Part shown: positions 1-12,150 of the stretch, one piece after another
Layout: each line of letters starts with the position of its first letter
How positions within the stretch are numbered: the stretch's first letter is position 1
Origin: Prostheceraeus crozeri
Lineage: Eukaryota > Platyhelminthes > Polycladida > Euryleptidae
Reading direction: 5' to 3'
NCBI GenBank assembly: GCA_907163375.1
Contig: CAJQUW010002149.1
Location: forward strand, 62,001 to 126,000
DNA length: 64,000 bases
Notes under the pieces: generated by a model
What the model saw: the letters and a program-made list of their open reading frames with translations, nothing else
What the model was told of the DNA's origin: nothing
Databases searched by the model: none
Translations under genes and position numbers: made by a program

Positions 1-142
1 AAGGCCTAGATTACTGGCTCCCTTGAATAAAAAGCGTTAATCATCCATTAAATTTATATATGACTTGATTGAGAAATATATTGGAACAAGGAAATGTTCT
101 GTCTGCTTACTTGGATCGACCTAAATATTGTCTGCATGTCTT

Positions 143-460
143 CGACAACCGAAGGCGTTTCACGCCATCTAAAAAAGATCGAACTCGTCTCGTGTCGTAG
201 AGCCCTGAAACTTGATTTCTAATTAGTTCTATGCTTGGATAGCGTAAGTTTGGCTCGCTTGGGAAATCTGATTCATATCAGAAAAATTGTGGCTATGCTT
301 GGATCATTTTTGGCCATGCTTAGGCGTTTAACGCCGCCTATCTCCGGCGTTTTGTGTCGTAGAGCTCTGAAACTTGATTTCTAATTAGTTCTATGCTTGG
401 ATAGCGTAAGTTTGGCTCGCTTGGGAAATCTGATTGATGGCAGAAAAGTTTTGGCTATGC
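143..460. repeat. Imperfect tandem duplication, ~162 bp period
   Basis: A block beginning with GTGTCGTAGAG at 192 is repeated at 354 with only a few changes for about 100 bp. Each copy is preceded by a short palindrome of the form GGCGTTT(A/C)ACGCC. The words TGGCTATGCTTGG recur at the end of the block. No protein-like reading frame of known type is seen; the 77-codon frame at 434-667 has no recognisable features and is probably chance. Confidence 0.7.
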
Positions 461-894
461 TTGGGTTTTTGGCTATGCTTGGAAATGATCATTAACCAGA
501 TGGTGCAGACAGTTGCTTACACAGATATAGAAAATCTTTTGACAATACTCATTATCACATCAGTTGATATTGCACTGATAGATTTTTCTCCAACATTCGG
601 TAGAATCCGAAAGGGCATTCTCGGAGGCCGGTTTATTCTTAACGAAATTACGGTCGAGAATGAGTGATAACACAATTCAGTGTCTTACCTTACTTCGCCA
701 ATATTTTTTACGAGTTGACTAGTTTTACCTACTGTAGATGTTTGTTTAGTTCACGTTGAAAGATATACATTTTACAAGCACGTATCGTCTTTTGAAATAT
801 TTCTTGAAACTTAATGATTAAAAACATATACAGTATACATAAATCTCGATCGAGATCCCGGGATTGCGATTAGCCAGTCTCGAAAATCCCGGGA

Positions 895-2567
895 TTGAGA
901 AAACGGCTCGAGATTGTAAACCCTATCGCTGAGGCTTTGCTGGCAGCGGAAAGTGATAGTTCTATATCAAGTGACACCACCGCCTCTGAATCTGAGGACA
1001 TAGTTGAGCATGAAACAGACCGCTCAAGCACTGATATTGATGTAATTGACTCTCCAGTGCATCAATCATCTCCGCAGTCGCAAACAACATCTGAATATAT
1101 CTGTAGGAGTTGAGATATGTGGTCATCTCAATCTGTGCATGGAAATGTGGGGCGCCCTCCATCGTTCAACCGACCGCAAAATGTAGGGCAACCAACTCGA
1201 GAATCTGAAATTCAAGCACAATCGATAGTTGGTGCTTTTCAAATATTCATGACTAACGGCATCATTGACTCTATCTATTGTTGCTTATACGAACGAATTT
1301 GCTCGACAATTCGTTGATCCACAATGGGTCAGTGCAACCAATGAAGTACTACACACATTTCTAGGTCTGCTTATACTCGCAGGCGTTTATCGCGGTAGGC
1401 ATGAGCCTGTGATTCATATGTGGAATTCAGATAGTGGTAGACCGGTCTTCTCACAAGCTATGAGCCGAAATAGGCTTCAATCCCTATGTAAATGTCTGCG
1501 CTTCGATTCAAAAGACACAAGAAACGAAAGAAGAGAAAGAGACAAACTTGCGCCGATCCGTGATATCCATGATCGATTTGCTGCCAGATGCCGTGCTGCT
1601 TACAGACCAGGTGCCAATGTTTGCGTTGATGAACAGCTGGCTGTTTTTCGCGGAAGATGTCCATTCAAGGTATACACACGAAGTAAACCCGGAAAATACG
1701 GGATCAAAATATGGGTGTGTGCGGATGTTGATACCGCTTATTGCAGCAATTTTGAAGTGTACTGTGGAAAGCAAGGGCGAACACCAGAAATTGGACAGGG
1801 TACTAGAGTTGTACTTATATGACAGATCATCTAAACCGTTCTGGTCGAGGCTGTACTGCTGACAATTTCTTTTCTTCTGAGATTCTAGCTGACCAGCTGT
1901 TACAGAGGAGAATTACATTCGTGGGAACAGTCAGAAAAAGCAAAGCATTCCTTCCACCCATAATTTCAAAAACCACCAAACCCGTTCTCTCAACAACGTT
2001 TGCTTATCGAAATTATCTGACATTGGCATCATATATCCCAAAGAAAGGAAAGAACGTAATTCTACTTTCAAGCCGACACATAAATCAAGAAATCCATGCC
2101 GAGCGACAAGATCGGAAACCTGAAATGATGCTGCACTATAATTCTACCAAAGGTGCAGTAGACACACTCGACAAGCTTCTTCGCACCTATTCCACTCAAA
2201 GAAAGACTCGTCGTTGGACTTTCGTGTTGTTCTACACTTTCATTGACATCAGTGCTTACAACGGTTTTATTATTTACAAACATGGTCATTCGGATTTTGC
2301 CAATAATCAGCCCCAGCAAAGACGCATTTTCTTGGAGAAACTTGGGAGGAACTTAGTGGAGTCGGCAATTCTTCGGCGAAATCCCCAACATCCATCTCAT
2401 GATCTTCTGTTGGGTATTCGAGGATCAACAGTTCCTCGGAAGAGGTCACGATGCGGCGTATGCGAAGGGCCTTGGATAAGAAACCTAAAACTGTCGAAGT
2501 GTGCTACAAATGTAAAACTCACGCATGTAAGCATCATAGCATGATTGTGTGTGTGAACTGTCAGTAA
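895..2567 (+). pseudogene. piggyBac-family transposase, broken
   Basis: This is a decayed DDD transposase of the piggyBac superfamily, which cuts and pastes at TTAA. An acidic N-terminus rich in Ser/Asp/Glu (about 895-1113) is followed by the DDE_Tnp_1_7-like catalytic region. Family landmarks are NVCVDEQLAVFRGRCPF (first Asp), WVCADVDTAYCSNFEVYCGK (second Asp region) and NSTKGAVDTLDKLL (third Asp). The end is a Cys/His-rich module (CYKCKTHACKHHSMIVCVNC, stop at 2565-2567) like the C-terminal zinc-binding domain of piggyBac. The coding sequence is spread over at least four frames (895-1113, 1117-1264, 1265-1822, 1819-2500, then the Cys tail), so it is inactive. I could not place TTAA-flanked termini. 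The GC-rich word ATCCCGGGATTG occurs twice just upstream (854-867, 886-898). Confidence 0.9.
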
Positions 2568-2701
2568 TACAATCATAATGTAACAAATATTTGAAAATGA
2601 GATGAAAGGAGGTTCCATCCGGATAGGGATGACTTGTGCGTAAATGTACATGTACAAGATTTTTGGAATTTATTCTGAACTTCAAGTTTTTGCATCATGA
2701 T

Positions 2702-3735
2702 CAAGGATGTGGAGCGGTACAATTTTACCGCTCCACTCCACTCCGCTCCGATTACACTTCGCTTTCGCTCCGCTCCAGTCATTTTTTCATACCTAGCCAC
2801 TCCGCTCCGCTCCACTTAAACTAAATCCTATTAATTTACCATACCATAGATAAAACGATTTCCTTGAACTTTTTAGGTTGTTTGACTACTGTAAATTATG
2901 ATTGACTTCCACTCTGATAATATGCTTAACTGCAAAATATTAGCCTTATGCTTGTCGAATTTTACATACGAATTATGGCCGATAATCATGAATGATTTTA
3001 AATAAATAATGATTATAATTGAACAATACTTCGAAAGCGGATTGCACATTAGCATTAATAGTGATTCTACACTTATCATGTGATAATAACTTAGTGACAT
3101 TCATGTCTAATTTGAAATGATAATTTTGTATCAGAAAAATTTGATAAATTTTATAGGAATAATTTTGTATAAGATGCAAGGAACGATACATCGGTACTCG
3201 GTAGTACGATAAAAACTTTGCATTGAAGAATTAATGAACATCTGAAAAACAAGACTTAATCCATCTATAACATCTCATCACATGTCAAATAACCTAGCAA
3301 AATATATCTGTTTCAATCATTCATTAACCTAACATTCCGTGAGCCAATGCACACTAAAAATTTGAACCCATCCATAGGAACGAATATGAACTGTCGGACT
3401 TCCATTTTTAACTTTCAGATTTCTTTCAATTTTAAATCATATCTTTATTGGCTTTCTTATTAACGGTTTATACAACCCTTCCACTTACTGTATAACTTGA
3501 GAATGGAGTCTAATCTCCAAATAATGTTGAAAAAATAAATAATAGACTAATATCTTACAAAAAATAGTGCAATAATAATAATGTAAAAAATCATTAATTA
3601 TGATAAAACTTTGTTGACTTTGTCAACATCAGGTTCTCTCCCACTCCACTCCGCTCCGCTCCAGTCAAAATTTTCTTTACTACCGCTCCGCTCCAAATTT
3701 ACTCCCACTCCGCTCCGCTCCGCTCCACATCACTG
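2702..3735. mobile_element. hAT-like non-autonomous element with GGAGC-repeat ends
   Basis: The left end reads CAAGGATGTGGAGCGG and the right end, on the other strand, CAGTGATGTGGAGCGG. Both continue into arrays of GGAGC/GGAGTGG units (2709-2815 and 3635-3730). The flanks carry an 8-bp near-duplication, ATCATGAT (2694-2701) versus AGCATGAT (3736-3743), matching 7 of 8. An 8-bp duplication with CAG-type ends is typical of hAT elements. The ~1 kb AT-rich interior holds no transposase. Superfamily assignment is inferred from ends and duplication length only. Confidence 0.65.
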
Positions 3736-3743
3736 AGCATGAT

Positions 3744-4385
3744 ACTATCATTTGTGTGCAAAATCTAAACATAGCGTTTTGATTGCATTAATTATTTAAC
3801 TACACAATATCATATACAGTTAGGCCTACATCGTTCCATTGATTGACCCTAAATCTTCACTATAAAACATAGATCATAAATCAATATGTGTATATTAGTA
3901 GAATAATTGTAAGTCATTACATATAATAACTTTCCATTAAATCTCTATGAGATGGCTGTTGTACATAATAAATTGTTCATGGGTCCAAAACGTCCCGTCT
4001 GGTAATTAAAGTGATAAAAAACGTCGGTACTTAGAGGGTTAAGAATTCCAGATTTTGTTGTGTGCAATTATAGAATTTGATTGCTCATCTTTTACGCACT
4101 AGAATATAATATTCTAATAAAATTCCATAATTTGCACTGATAGGGGAGTTGTTGTTTCTAGGTCACAACTTCGGATACTTTAGATTCGCGTGATCCCTGT
4201 GTATATGTGTAGGGAGCTGACTAGAATGTGTGCACACGTCACATTGCCCTTAACAACATGTGACTTGTATCATTTTATGTGACATTTTGTGTTACAGACT
4301 TCCGCATCTTTATAAATAAATGAAAATACATTTTCACGCCAACGCTCAATTGGCTCGATGTCTAACTGGCAATAGTAGTATTATG
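3744..4385. other. Non-coding stretch between two hAT-like elements
   Basis: AT-rich DNA with no reading frame, repeat or RNA gene that I can support. Confidence 0.5.
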
Positions 4386-5076
4386 CTGGGATGCGGAGTC
4401 GAAGTCCCGGAGTCCTATCATTTTTGCTGGAGTCGGAGTCCTTTCAAATGATGGGACTCCGGCCTATAACTAGACCCGAAATATGATACAAGTAAATTAT
4501 TTATCCTCGTGCATGGCTGTCACTGTTTTGATGTCAACTTTCTCCGTCAAACAAAAGTACAGAGACAGTAGCGCATGCGAAGCTTGTAATAGTTGAGGGA
4601 ATGAACCGTGATAGTGAAAAAGGATTGTCTTTTCACTCGGTGATTTAGTAGAGAAGACAAGCCTTCCTAACCTCGATCACACATACGCACCAAAGGTCAC
4701 ATCAGAGACAATGAAATACTAGTTCGTTTGAGAACATTACCTCTCACCCTAACATCAATCGTGTGTGATGGCTACTCCATAGCGCATATTAAAATCGAAG
4801 GTGTACTCATTTTTGGAGAAGGATGAATGATTTTCTTGCCTAGTAGAGACTGGAGAAAAACCGTGTGAAACACGCACCAACAATTGATATGCAAAGTTGG
4901 TAGACCTTCATAGAAAATGATTGATTTGATACAGCAATGATCACTAAAATCAGGCTCAGGTAAGCCTATAATGATCTATGATATAGGTTACCAAAAGGCT
5001 GAGATACTTGCCACCCGGAGTCAGAGTCCTATCAAACCCCGGAATCGGAGTAAAATGATAGGACTCCGTATCCCTG
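4386..5076. mobile_element. hAT-like non-autonomous element with GGAGTC-repeat ends
   Basis: The left end reads CTGGGATGCGGAGTC and the inverted right end CAGGGATACGGAGTC. Both run into repeats of GGAGTC(C) and the shared word CCTATCATTT. The flanks are GTATTATG (4378-4385) and GCATTATC (5077-5084), matching 6 of 8, as expected for an old 8-bp hAT-type duplication. The interior has no coding capacity. The design parallels the 2702-3735 element but the repeat unit differs. Confidence 0.55.
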
Positions 5077-5084
5077 GCATTATC

Positions 5085-6717
5085 TTTCGAGTTAATAGAG
5101 ATATTATTCTTAGAATATAAATGCCAAATAATACATAAATACATAACAATACTTTGTCACATTGACAAACGGCAATATATAAATAACATGCTAAAATATA
5201 CATGTGCTGTTTCACATCACATTATGATTTGAGTATAGAGGACGCATCATATTTGTGTGAAGACTTGTTCATCCGATAAATAATAGTCGTACTGCAGCAT
5301 TTGTGAAGAAAATGCTATTAGGGGGTCGCACACAGAAACGGACAATTTTTCTACGATACCGATTTTTCGCTATCAGTGCAAAGATAAAACCGGTATTATC
5401 GTTTTTACCGGTTATACAATGAATCAAATCAACATCATTTTCAACAACATCATTTTCATTGAATATATCTTGCTTAGAGTGACAGACGTAGGCATATGGA
5501 TGGGTACGTTATGTTGAAAATAGTCACGACCGTCAAAACCAATTTATTTCAAAGATTTTTTTTTTATCAAACAATTTTATTTCTGATGATTTTTTTGGGA
5601 AGTATGCGTCTTTTGTCCGACAGTTGACTACGAAACTAATTACAAAATGATCCGGCAGTGGAAAACGCTCTCTCCGCATCCATTGAAGTCAATAGAATAA
5701 TATATAATAGAACAATATATATTCTTTATTGGCGAACATGAAGTTAAGCACACTACAATCAATAAAATGGACATTATAATTGAAGTTGAAATCAGAGCCA
5801 TTACTTTTTTCTGCTGCTGTGGTTGGACTGAAGTCACTATCCTACTACTGGCACATTCCAAAGAATTTCTGCAACGATTTTGCTGTTGCTTTGTAAGTCT
5901 TCGCGACCGACATCCTTTTGAACCGAGTTTGATGGTTGCTAAGATACTGTAATATAGCTAATAGAATTCCTTCGTGTAACGATCTTGAACTAGTCTCTTT
6001 TCAATTGCTTGCTTCATTTACATAGCAATACTTCTCAGCAAAATTAAACAACGGAAACGCAGCAGAAAATATACCCATGTATATGGGGATCGCAAAACCG
6101 GTTTTCAGTATTACGGAAAATAGAAAATGTCGGTCGCTTTCGAAAAAACCCATCGTTTATGAAATCACCATCAATCTCAACGTAATTCTAAGTGTGATCA
6201 AAATATTATTGGAACGATCATCGCAAAAGAATGATACATTGATCGGTTGGTGAGAAAAGAGCTGAACCACACATTGAAACAGAGTCGTAAAAGCCAAATG
6301 GAAGAGAGAGACGGTTGTTTAGACGGATGAACCGATCAATTATGTCGTGTGCAAGTGATCAGTCGACACTCGAAAGAAGAGAAGGGTTGCCACTGTCCAT
6401 GGCAGAGTGGATATCGCTCATGAGTAGCACGGTCTCAGTTGAATGATTCACTGGTTAAGTTGACTGAAGTGGGTCAAACAAGTAATTTGAGAAAAGAGGC
6501 ACTTGATAATATGTATTTTCATAAGTAACCTGACTATGATAAAAATAATTATTAGTGGATTTAAGCATGAGACATGTTTAATATGGAACAAATAACAGCC
6601 ATTTGTGAATGGCAACTCAAATTTCTCAGTTTTGAACCCATGACACTGCTGCTAATGACAGAAGAGGAGATACACACACGCGTCTTGACCACAAGATCAA
6701 CAGACAAAATGAGAGAG
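5085..6717. other. Non-coding stretch, no gene seen
   Basis: I see no convincing gene here. The words ACCGGTATT/ACCGGTTTT recur at about 5391-5412 and 6098-6108 and could be ends of an unrecognised repeat. Short frames at 5640-5952 overlap on both strands and look like chance. Confidence 0.4.
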
Positions 6718-6900
6718 GAATAAGACAAGATGTCAGTGATTTACGAAGATAGGTAGGAGGGGACAATTCAAGACAGCAGAAGATTCAAGAGTACAGCAGG
6801 AAACTGAGCCCGAGTTAACTCGTGTCGGTAGGGCAGGCAACCGTCACTGACAGATCAACTTTTCCCCTCCACTGCTCACGAATACCGAGTTAAATCGTGT

Positions 6901-8900
6901 TTAAATTACTTAAAATACTTCGACAAGTTATTCTCGATTTGTATTGAAATAAAAATAAAATTACTTTGCAAGCTTTCGAGTGAGCCTGTCACTCGTCGTC
7001 AGGCACGAGTACAGAGAGTGAGTGAGACAAGCAATTTGACAAGCAAGGAAAAACGTAATTATCAGTCAAACACAGTTCAAAGTTCAACTGCACTGGTAGT
7101 AGACAGCCATAGATATCTACGGGTCACATACCTAAAACAATAAACGTATCACTGCAGAATGCCTCTCCATGCATGGTCGATCTTCACTCCATCATCTCTA
7201 TTGAAAGTCTTGTTCTTCATGATGTGAATACTTTCTTTAATTCGTCGTCGCATCCAATTCTTCTCTCTGTCAATCACACGAAAATTGTCAAAATTGATTC
7301 GATGACCTTCTACGTGGCTATGTTCTGCGATTGCTGACCTACCATTGATATCTTTCTCGTGTTCTTTCTTCCTTGTTAGCGCCTTTCTTCCAGTTTCACC
7401 GATGTAGACTCGATCGCAATCAGCACATTCTTGCTTGTAAATTACCCCATGAAGCATGCAATTCGGGAAATTCCTCCAACTTTGGTCTTGACAGTATTGA
7501 TCCTAGGCTTCTTCCTCTCTGATACCTCACTTTCAATCCCAGCTTTCTTGCCACCTTGTCGATGTTCTCACTGATGCAGGAACATAAGGAATTATCATTG
7601 TGGTCCGATTTTCATCCTCATCTTCATCCCTTGATCTTCTTCTTCCTCTCAAACGGTGTTGTAGTTTTCCTTTTGGATAACCATTCTTCCTGAATACCTT
7701 CTCTAGATATTTTAGCTCCTCTTCCAAATCGGCGAGTCTTCTACAAATTCTCTCGGCTCTCTTCCTCATGCAGGATACCAGTCCCCATTTGACATTTTGA
7801 CAATGCAAAGATTTGAAGTCAAGATATCGATCAGTGGTGGTCTGTTTTCTAAACACTGTTGTACGCCAGCTCCAACCATCTTCCTCCTTTTGTCTGCTAA
7901 TCTTGACGTCCAAAAAATTGATGCATCCCTCCTCCTCTTTTTCACAAGTAAAGCTGATAGCTTCATGACCTGAATTGAGATGTTTCAAAAGTTCATCCTC
8001 TTCGTTTCGCCTCACCAAAACCAGAGTGTCGTCCGCGTACCTTTTCCATAATGCCAGCTCAATCGGACTGCAACTCAAGCATTCTGTCCTCGAACTACTC
8101 CATGAAAATCGATGCCAAACAATGCGAAAGGACAAGGACAATGCGAAAAACAATGCCCATTGGACATGTTGACATACGATACATAAGTCCATGGCAGATG
8201 AAATACTTGGAATTGACGCATAAGGTCAGAAGATTCGCTATCGTCTCCACGCTCCATTTAGTTCGAATTTGAAGAGTAGCGTCATGCCTTATGCATTGAA
8301 TTGCCATTTCCGCCGCTTCCTTCGCTGGGACTGATCAGAATAAATTAACCACATCGTAGCTTATTAACTTGTAGTCTTCATCCGCTCTAACATTCTGTAG
8401 TATATCATACAAATGACCAGAGTCCTTCACAAATGAATTCCCATTACACTGAAGTGGTTGGAGATTTCTAGCCAGTTCCTTTGCCACCATATACATTGGA
8501 CTATCGATGAATGAAACAATTGGTCTTACTGGAACACCTTCCTTGTGTACTTTCGGCATATCATATAGGACAGGACTTCTAGGCGCTTTTACTGTCAACC
8601 GAAACCTCTCTCTTGTCTCCATTTCTCCCTTCTTCTCGCACTCCTTTAGGAGCTTGATCAGCTTTCGATTTTCCCCTTCCGTCGGATCTTTCTTGATTTC
8701 TGTGCAACCACAGTTTGCAATCACCTCGGTCAGCTTCTTCTTGTACTCAACTTTGTCCATCACCACTGTAGAATTTCCTTTGTCAGCCTTCAGGATAACT
8801 ATTTCTTTGTTGGCTTTCAATGTCTTTATCGCCAACTTTTCTTCACCCGACATATTTTGCTTTAGGGTTTGAGTTCTCTTCATAATCTTTCTGCGAAGAA
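6901..8900 (-). mobile_element. Penelope-like element, left copy
   Basis: A retroelement of the Penelope class, encoding a telomerase-like reverse transcriptase joined to a GIY-YIG endonuclease. Reading leftward from 8883: N-terminal RT blocks NKEIVILKADKGNSTVVMD and MPKVHKEGVPVRPIVSFID, motif A ISYDVVNLF, the catalytic KRYADDTLVLV (near 8030), a basic linker, and a GIY-YIG domain (GVIYKQECADCDRVYIGETG, 7149-7457). The 5' end is truncated near 8900. The coding region is interrupted several times (the frames at 7149-7457, 7533-8192 and 8335-8883 do not join), so it is dead. Its non-coding 3' tail extends to about 6901 and holds a hammerhead-like motif. Confidence 0.88.
6974..7002 (-). ncRNA. 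Hammerhead ribozyme-like motif in PLE tail (left)
   Basis: On the minus strand the core words CTGACGA and CGAAA flank a 6-bp stem (GAGTGA/TCACTC) with loop CAGGC. This is the layout of CUGANGA-stem II-GAAA in hammerhead ribozymes, which are known in PLE terminal repeats. The 10.1-11.1 pair is not canonical, and I could not place stem III or the cleavage site with confidence, so activity is unproven. Confidence 0.4.
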
Positions 8901-9516
8901 TCTTGTGTGATATACCACAGAATGTTAGAGCGGATGAAGACTACAAGTTAATAAGCTACGATGTGGTTAATTTATTCGGATCAGTCCCAGCGAACGAAGC
9001 GGCGGAAATGGCAATTCAATGCATAAGGCATGACGCTACTCTTCAAATTCGAACTAAATGGAGCGTGGAGACGATAGCGAATCTTTTGACATTATGCGTC
9101 AATTCCAAGTATTTCATCTGCCATGGACTTACGTGGTGTGATCCAAAATGTCCCGGACTAACCTACTTGCAGATAACCTGTGATAACGAATACTACTTCA
9201 GATGTAAATTTAGGTCTTTAAGGCATGAGAAATATGGTCGCCGAAATTTTTCCGGTCAGTTTTCTATTTTTAAAAAATATTTTTACATTTTAACATGAAT
9301 TTCTGTATTTTCTGAATTGATCGAGATCCGATTTGTCTTATTGTTATAGTTAGATTGATTTTGATTTGTACCTTATTTGACGGATATCTTTGCCATGAAT
9401 ATTGCACGTCTTTTGTTAATTGCTTCATGTGTTACGATATCAATCAGTGAAGTTCATTCAGAACGCATTCATTAAGAAATCCGTGTCAACGATGGTTCTT
9501 TGTTCTATCAGTTTTC

Positions 9517-10568
9517 ATGATGGATGTGACAAGCGTGTCTTCAGTCGAATATCGCAGTGTGATACGATACCTCCTGATCCGCGGCTTCGCTAATGGTGAC
9601 ATTCTAAAGGAATTAAGCCTGGCATATGGAAGCAAAGCTCCATCGAGAACTACTGCTTATTTCTGGATAAGCGAATTTAAACGCGGAAGACAATCTGTGG
9701 AGCAAGATTTTTCAACTGTTGGTCGGCCGCAGGAGATTCCGGAAGAGAAATCGAGTCAGTGCGATGAAGTGATTACAGCACACAGAAGGATAACCATCCG
9801 TGAGTTGTCAAGAGAGTTGCGAATCAGTTATCACTCCTGTCATGACATCATCGAAAGACTTGGATATCGCAAACTGGCATCACGTTTCGTACCGAAGTTT
9901 CTGTCACCTGAAATGAAGGAGAACAGACTTCTGGCGGCACAGTCAAATTTGGATCTCCTCGAAATGCACGGAGATCAGTTTCTGAACTGCATCCTTACAG
10001 AGGATGAAACACCTTAAGTTTGTATCTGCCTCAAAGTAAGCGAGAATCTGCAGAGTGGCGAAAATCAGGCGAGTCTGCCCCTTTGAAAATGCGATCCGGA
10101 ACATCACATCGCCGGTCGTTGATGCTGACGGTCTTTTGGAACGCTTCGGGAATCCAACTGGTTGACTTTGCGGATAAAGGAGTAAGAATCAATAGCGAAT
10201 ATTATTCCAATCTGTTATCTGAAGCGAGGAAGAAAATAAGAAAGCCACGAAACATTCCCCTCTACTTGCTTCATGACAATGCTCCGATTCACACCTCGCA
10301 GGAGACAACCATGCCTTAACGAGAAACGGATTTCAACTATTGAGCCATCCTCCTTATTCACCTGACTTGGCCCCAAGTGACTTCTATCTGTTTAGATTCC
10401 TCAAAAAGCATCTTCGTGGACACCATTTTGAATCGCCAGTTGAACTGCGGGATGCAGTTACTGAGTTTTTTGATTCTTTGACCCGAATTTTTTCATAAAG
10501 CTTTTTGTGAATTGAGACTTCGTTGGCAAAAAGTGACGAATGCTAACGGCTCATACATTGAAAAGTAA
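9517..10568 (+). pseudogene. mariner transposase, copy 1
   Basis: Mariner-family transposase of about 350 codons. The N-terminal paired-like helix-turn-helix region (SSVEYRSVIRYLLIRGFANG) and linker GRPQEIPEE are followed by the DD34D catalytic core. Its Asp residues are in ILTEDET, LLHDNAPIHTS and PDLAPSDFYLF; in the second copy I count 34 residues between the last two. Relative to copy 2 this copy lacks a T after the first Asp (frame closes at 10017), lacks a base in the word for TTNALTRNG, and is changed again near 10480. The differences are mostly single-base indels. Confidence 0.9.
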
Positions 10569-10735
10569 ACTGTTTTTCTGGAACAAAACATTTGTTTTTC
10601 CGTTAATTATTAGTCAGGTTATTAGTGATAGCTTAACTGTCAAGTTAATCTAAATATATTAATTCTAAATCGCTAGAATTTATAGGAAAATCTTGAAATT
10701 CAGACAAAAATGTTTTGAAAATTTTGAAAAATAGA

Positions 10736-10835
10736 NNNNNNNNNNNNNNNNNNNNNNNNNNNNNNNNNNNNNNNNNNNNNNNNNNNNNNNNNNNNNNNNN
10801 NNNNNNNNNNNNNNNNNNNNNNNNNNNNNNNNNNN
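10736..10835. other. Assembly gap (100 N)
   Basis: Exactly 100 undetermined bases, the usual placeholder for a gap of unknown size. It joins near-identical sequence on both sides and so marks a doubtful join. Confidence 0.99.
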
Positions 10836-11095
10836 CAGTTTTCTATTTTTAAAAAATATTTTTACATTTTAACATGAATTTCTGTATTTTCTGAATTGAT
10901 CGAGATCCGATTTGTCTTATTGTTATAGTTAGATTGATTTTGATTTGTACCTTATTTGACGGATATCTTTGCCATGAATATTGCACGTCTTTTGTTAATT
11001 GCTTCATGTGTTACGATATCAATCAGTGAAGTTCATTCAGCACTCATTCATTAAGAAATCCGTGTCAACGATGGTTCTTTGTTCTATCAGTTTTC

Positions 11096-12150
11096 ATGAT
11101 GGATGTGACAAGCGTGTCTTCAGTCGAATATCGCAGTGTGATACGATACCTCCTGATCCGCGGCTTCGCTAATGGTGACATTCTAAAGGAATTAAGCCTG
11201 GCATATGGAAGCAAAGCTCCATCGAGAACTACTGCTTATTTCTGGATAAGCGAATTTAAACGCGGAAGACAATCTGTGGAGCAAGATTTTTCAACTGTTG
11301 GTCGGCCGCAGGAGATTCCGGAAGAGAAATCGAGTCAGTGCGATGAAGTGATTACAGCACACAGAAGGATAACCATCCGTGAGTTGTCAAGAGAGTTGCG
11401 AATCAGTTATCACTCCTGTCATGACATCATCGAAAGACTTGGATATCGCAAACTGGCATCACGTTTCGTACCGAAGTTTCTGTCACCTGAAATGAAGGAG
11501 AACAGACTTCTGGCGGCACAGTCAAATTTGGATCTCCTCGAAATGCACGGAGATCAGTTTCTGAACTGCATCCTTACGAGGATGAAACACCTTTAAGTTT
11601 GTATCTGCCTCAAAGTAAGCGAGAATCTGCAGAGTGGCGAAAATCAGGCGAGTCTGCCCCTTTGAAAATGCGATCCGGAACATCACATCGCCGGTCGTTG
11701 ATGCTGACGGTCTTTTGGAACGCTTCGGGAATCCAACTGGTTGACTTTGCGGATAAAGGAGTACGAATCAATAGCGAATATTATTCCAATCTGTTATCTG
11801 AAGCGAGGAAGAAAATAAGAAAGCCACGAAACATTCCCCTCTACTTGCTTCATGACAATGCTCCGATTCACACCTCGCAGGAGACAACCAATGCCTTAAC
11901 GAGAAACGGATTTCAACTATTGAGCCATCCTCCTTATTCACCTGACTTGGCCCCAAGTGACTTCTATCTGTTTAGATTCCTCAAAAAGCATCTTCGTGGA
12001 CACCATTTTGAATCGCCAGTTGAACTGCGGGATGCAGTTACTGAGTTTTTTGATTCTTTGACACCGGAATTTTTTCATAAAGCTTTTTGTGAATTGAGAC
12101 TTCGTTGGCAAAAAGTGACGAATGCTAACGGCTCATACATTGAAAAGTAA
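11096..12150 (+). pseudogene. mariner transposase, copy 2
   Basis: Same protein as copy 1. The catalytic half is in one clean frame (11599-12150), ending TNANGSYIEK, with HDNAPIHTS and PDLAPSDFYLF separated as in DD34D mariners. One base is missing just before the first catalytic Asp compared with copy 1, which breaks the frame near 11575. At that point copy 1 has the intact version, and where copy 1 is broken copy 2 is intact. Confidence 0.9.
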
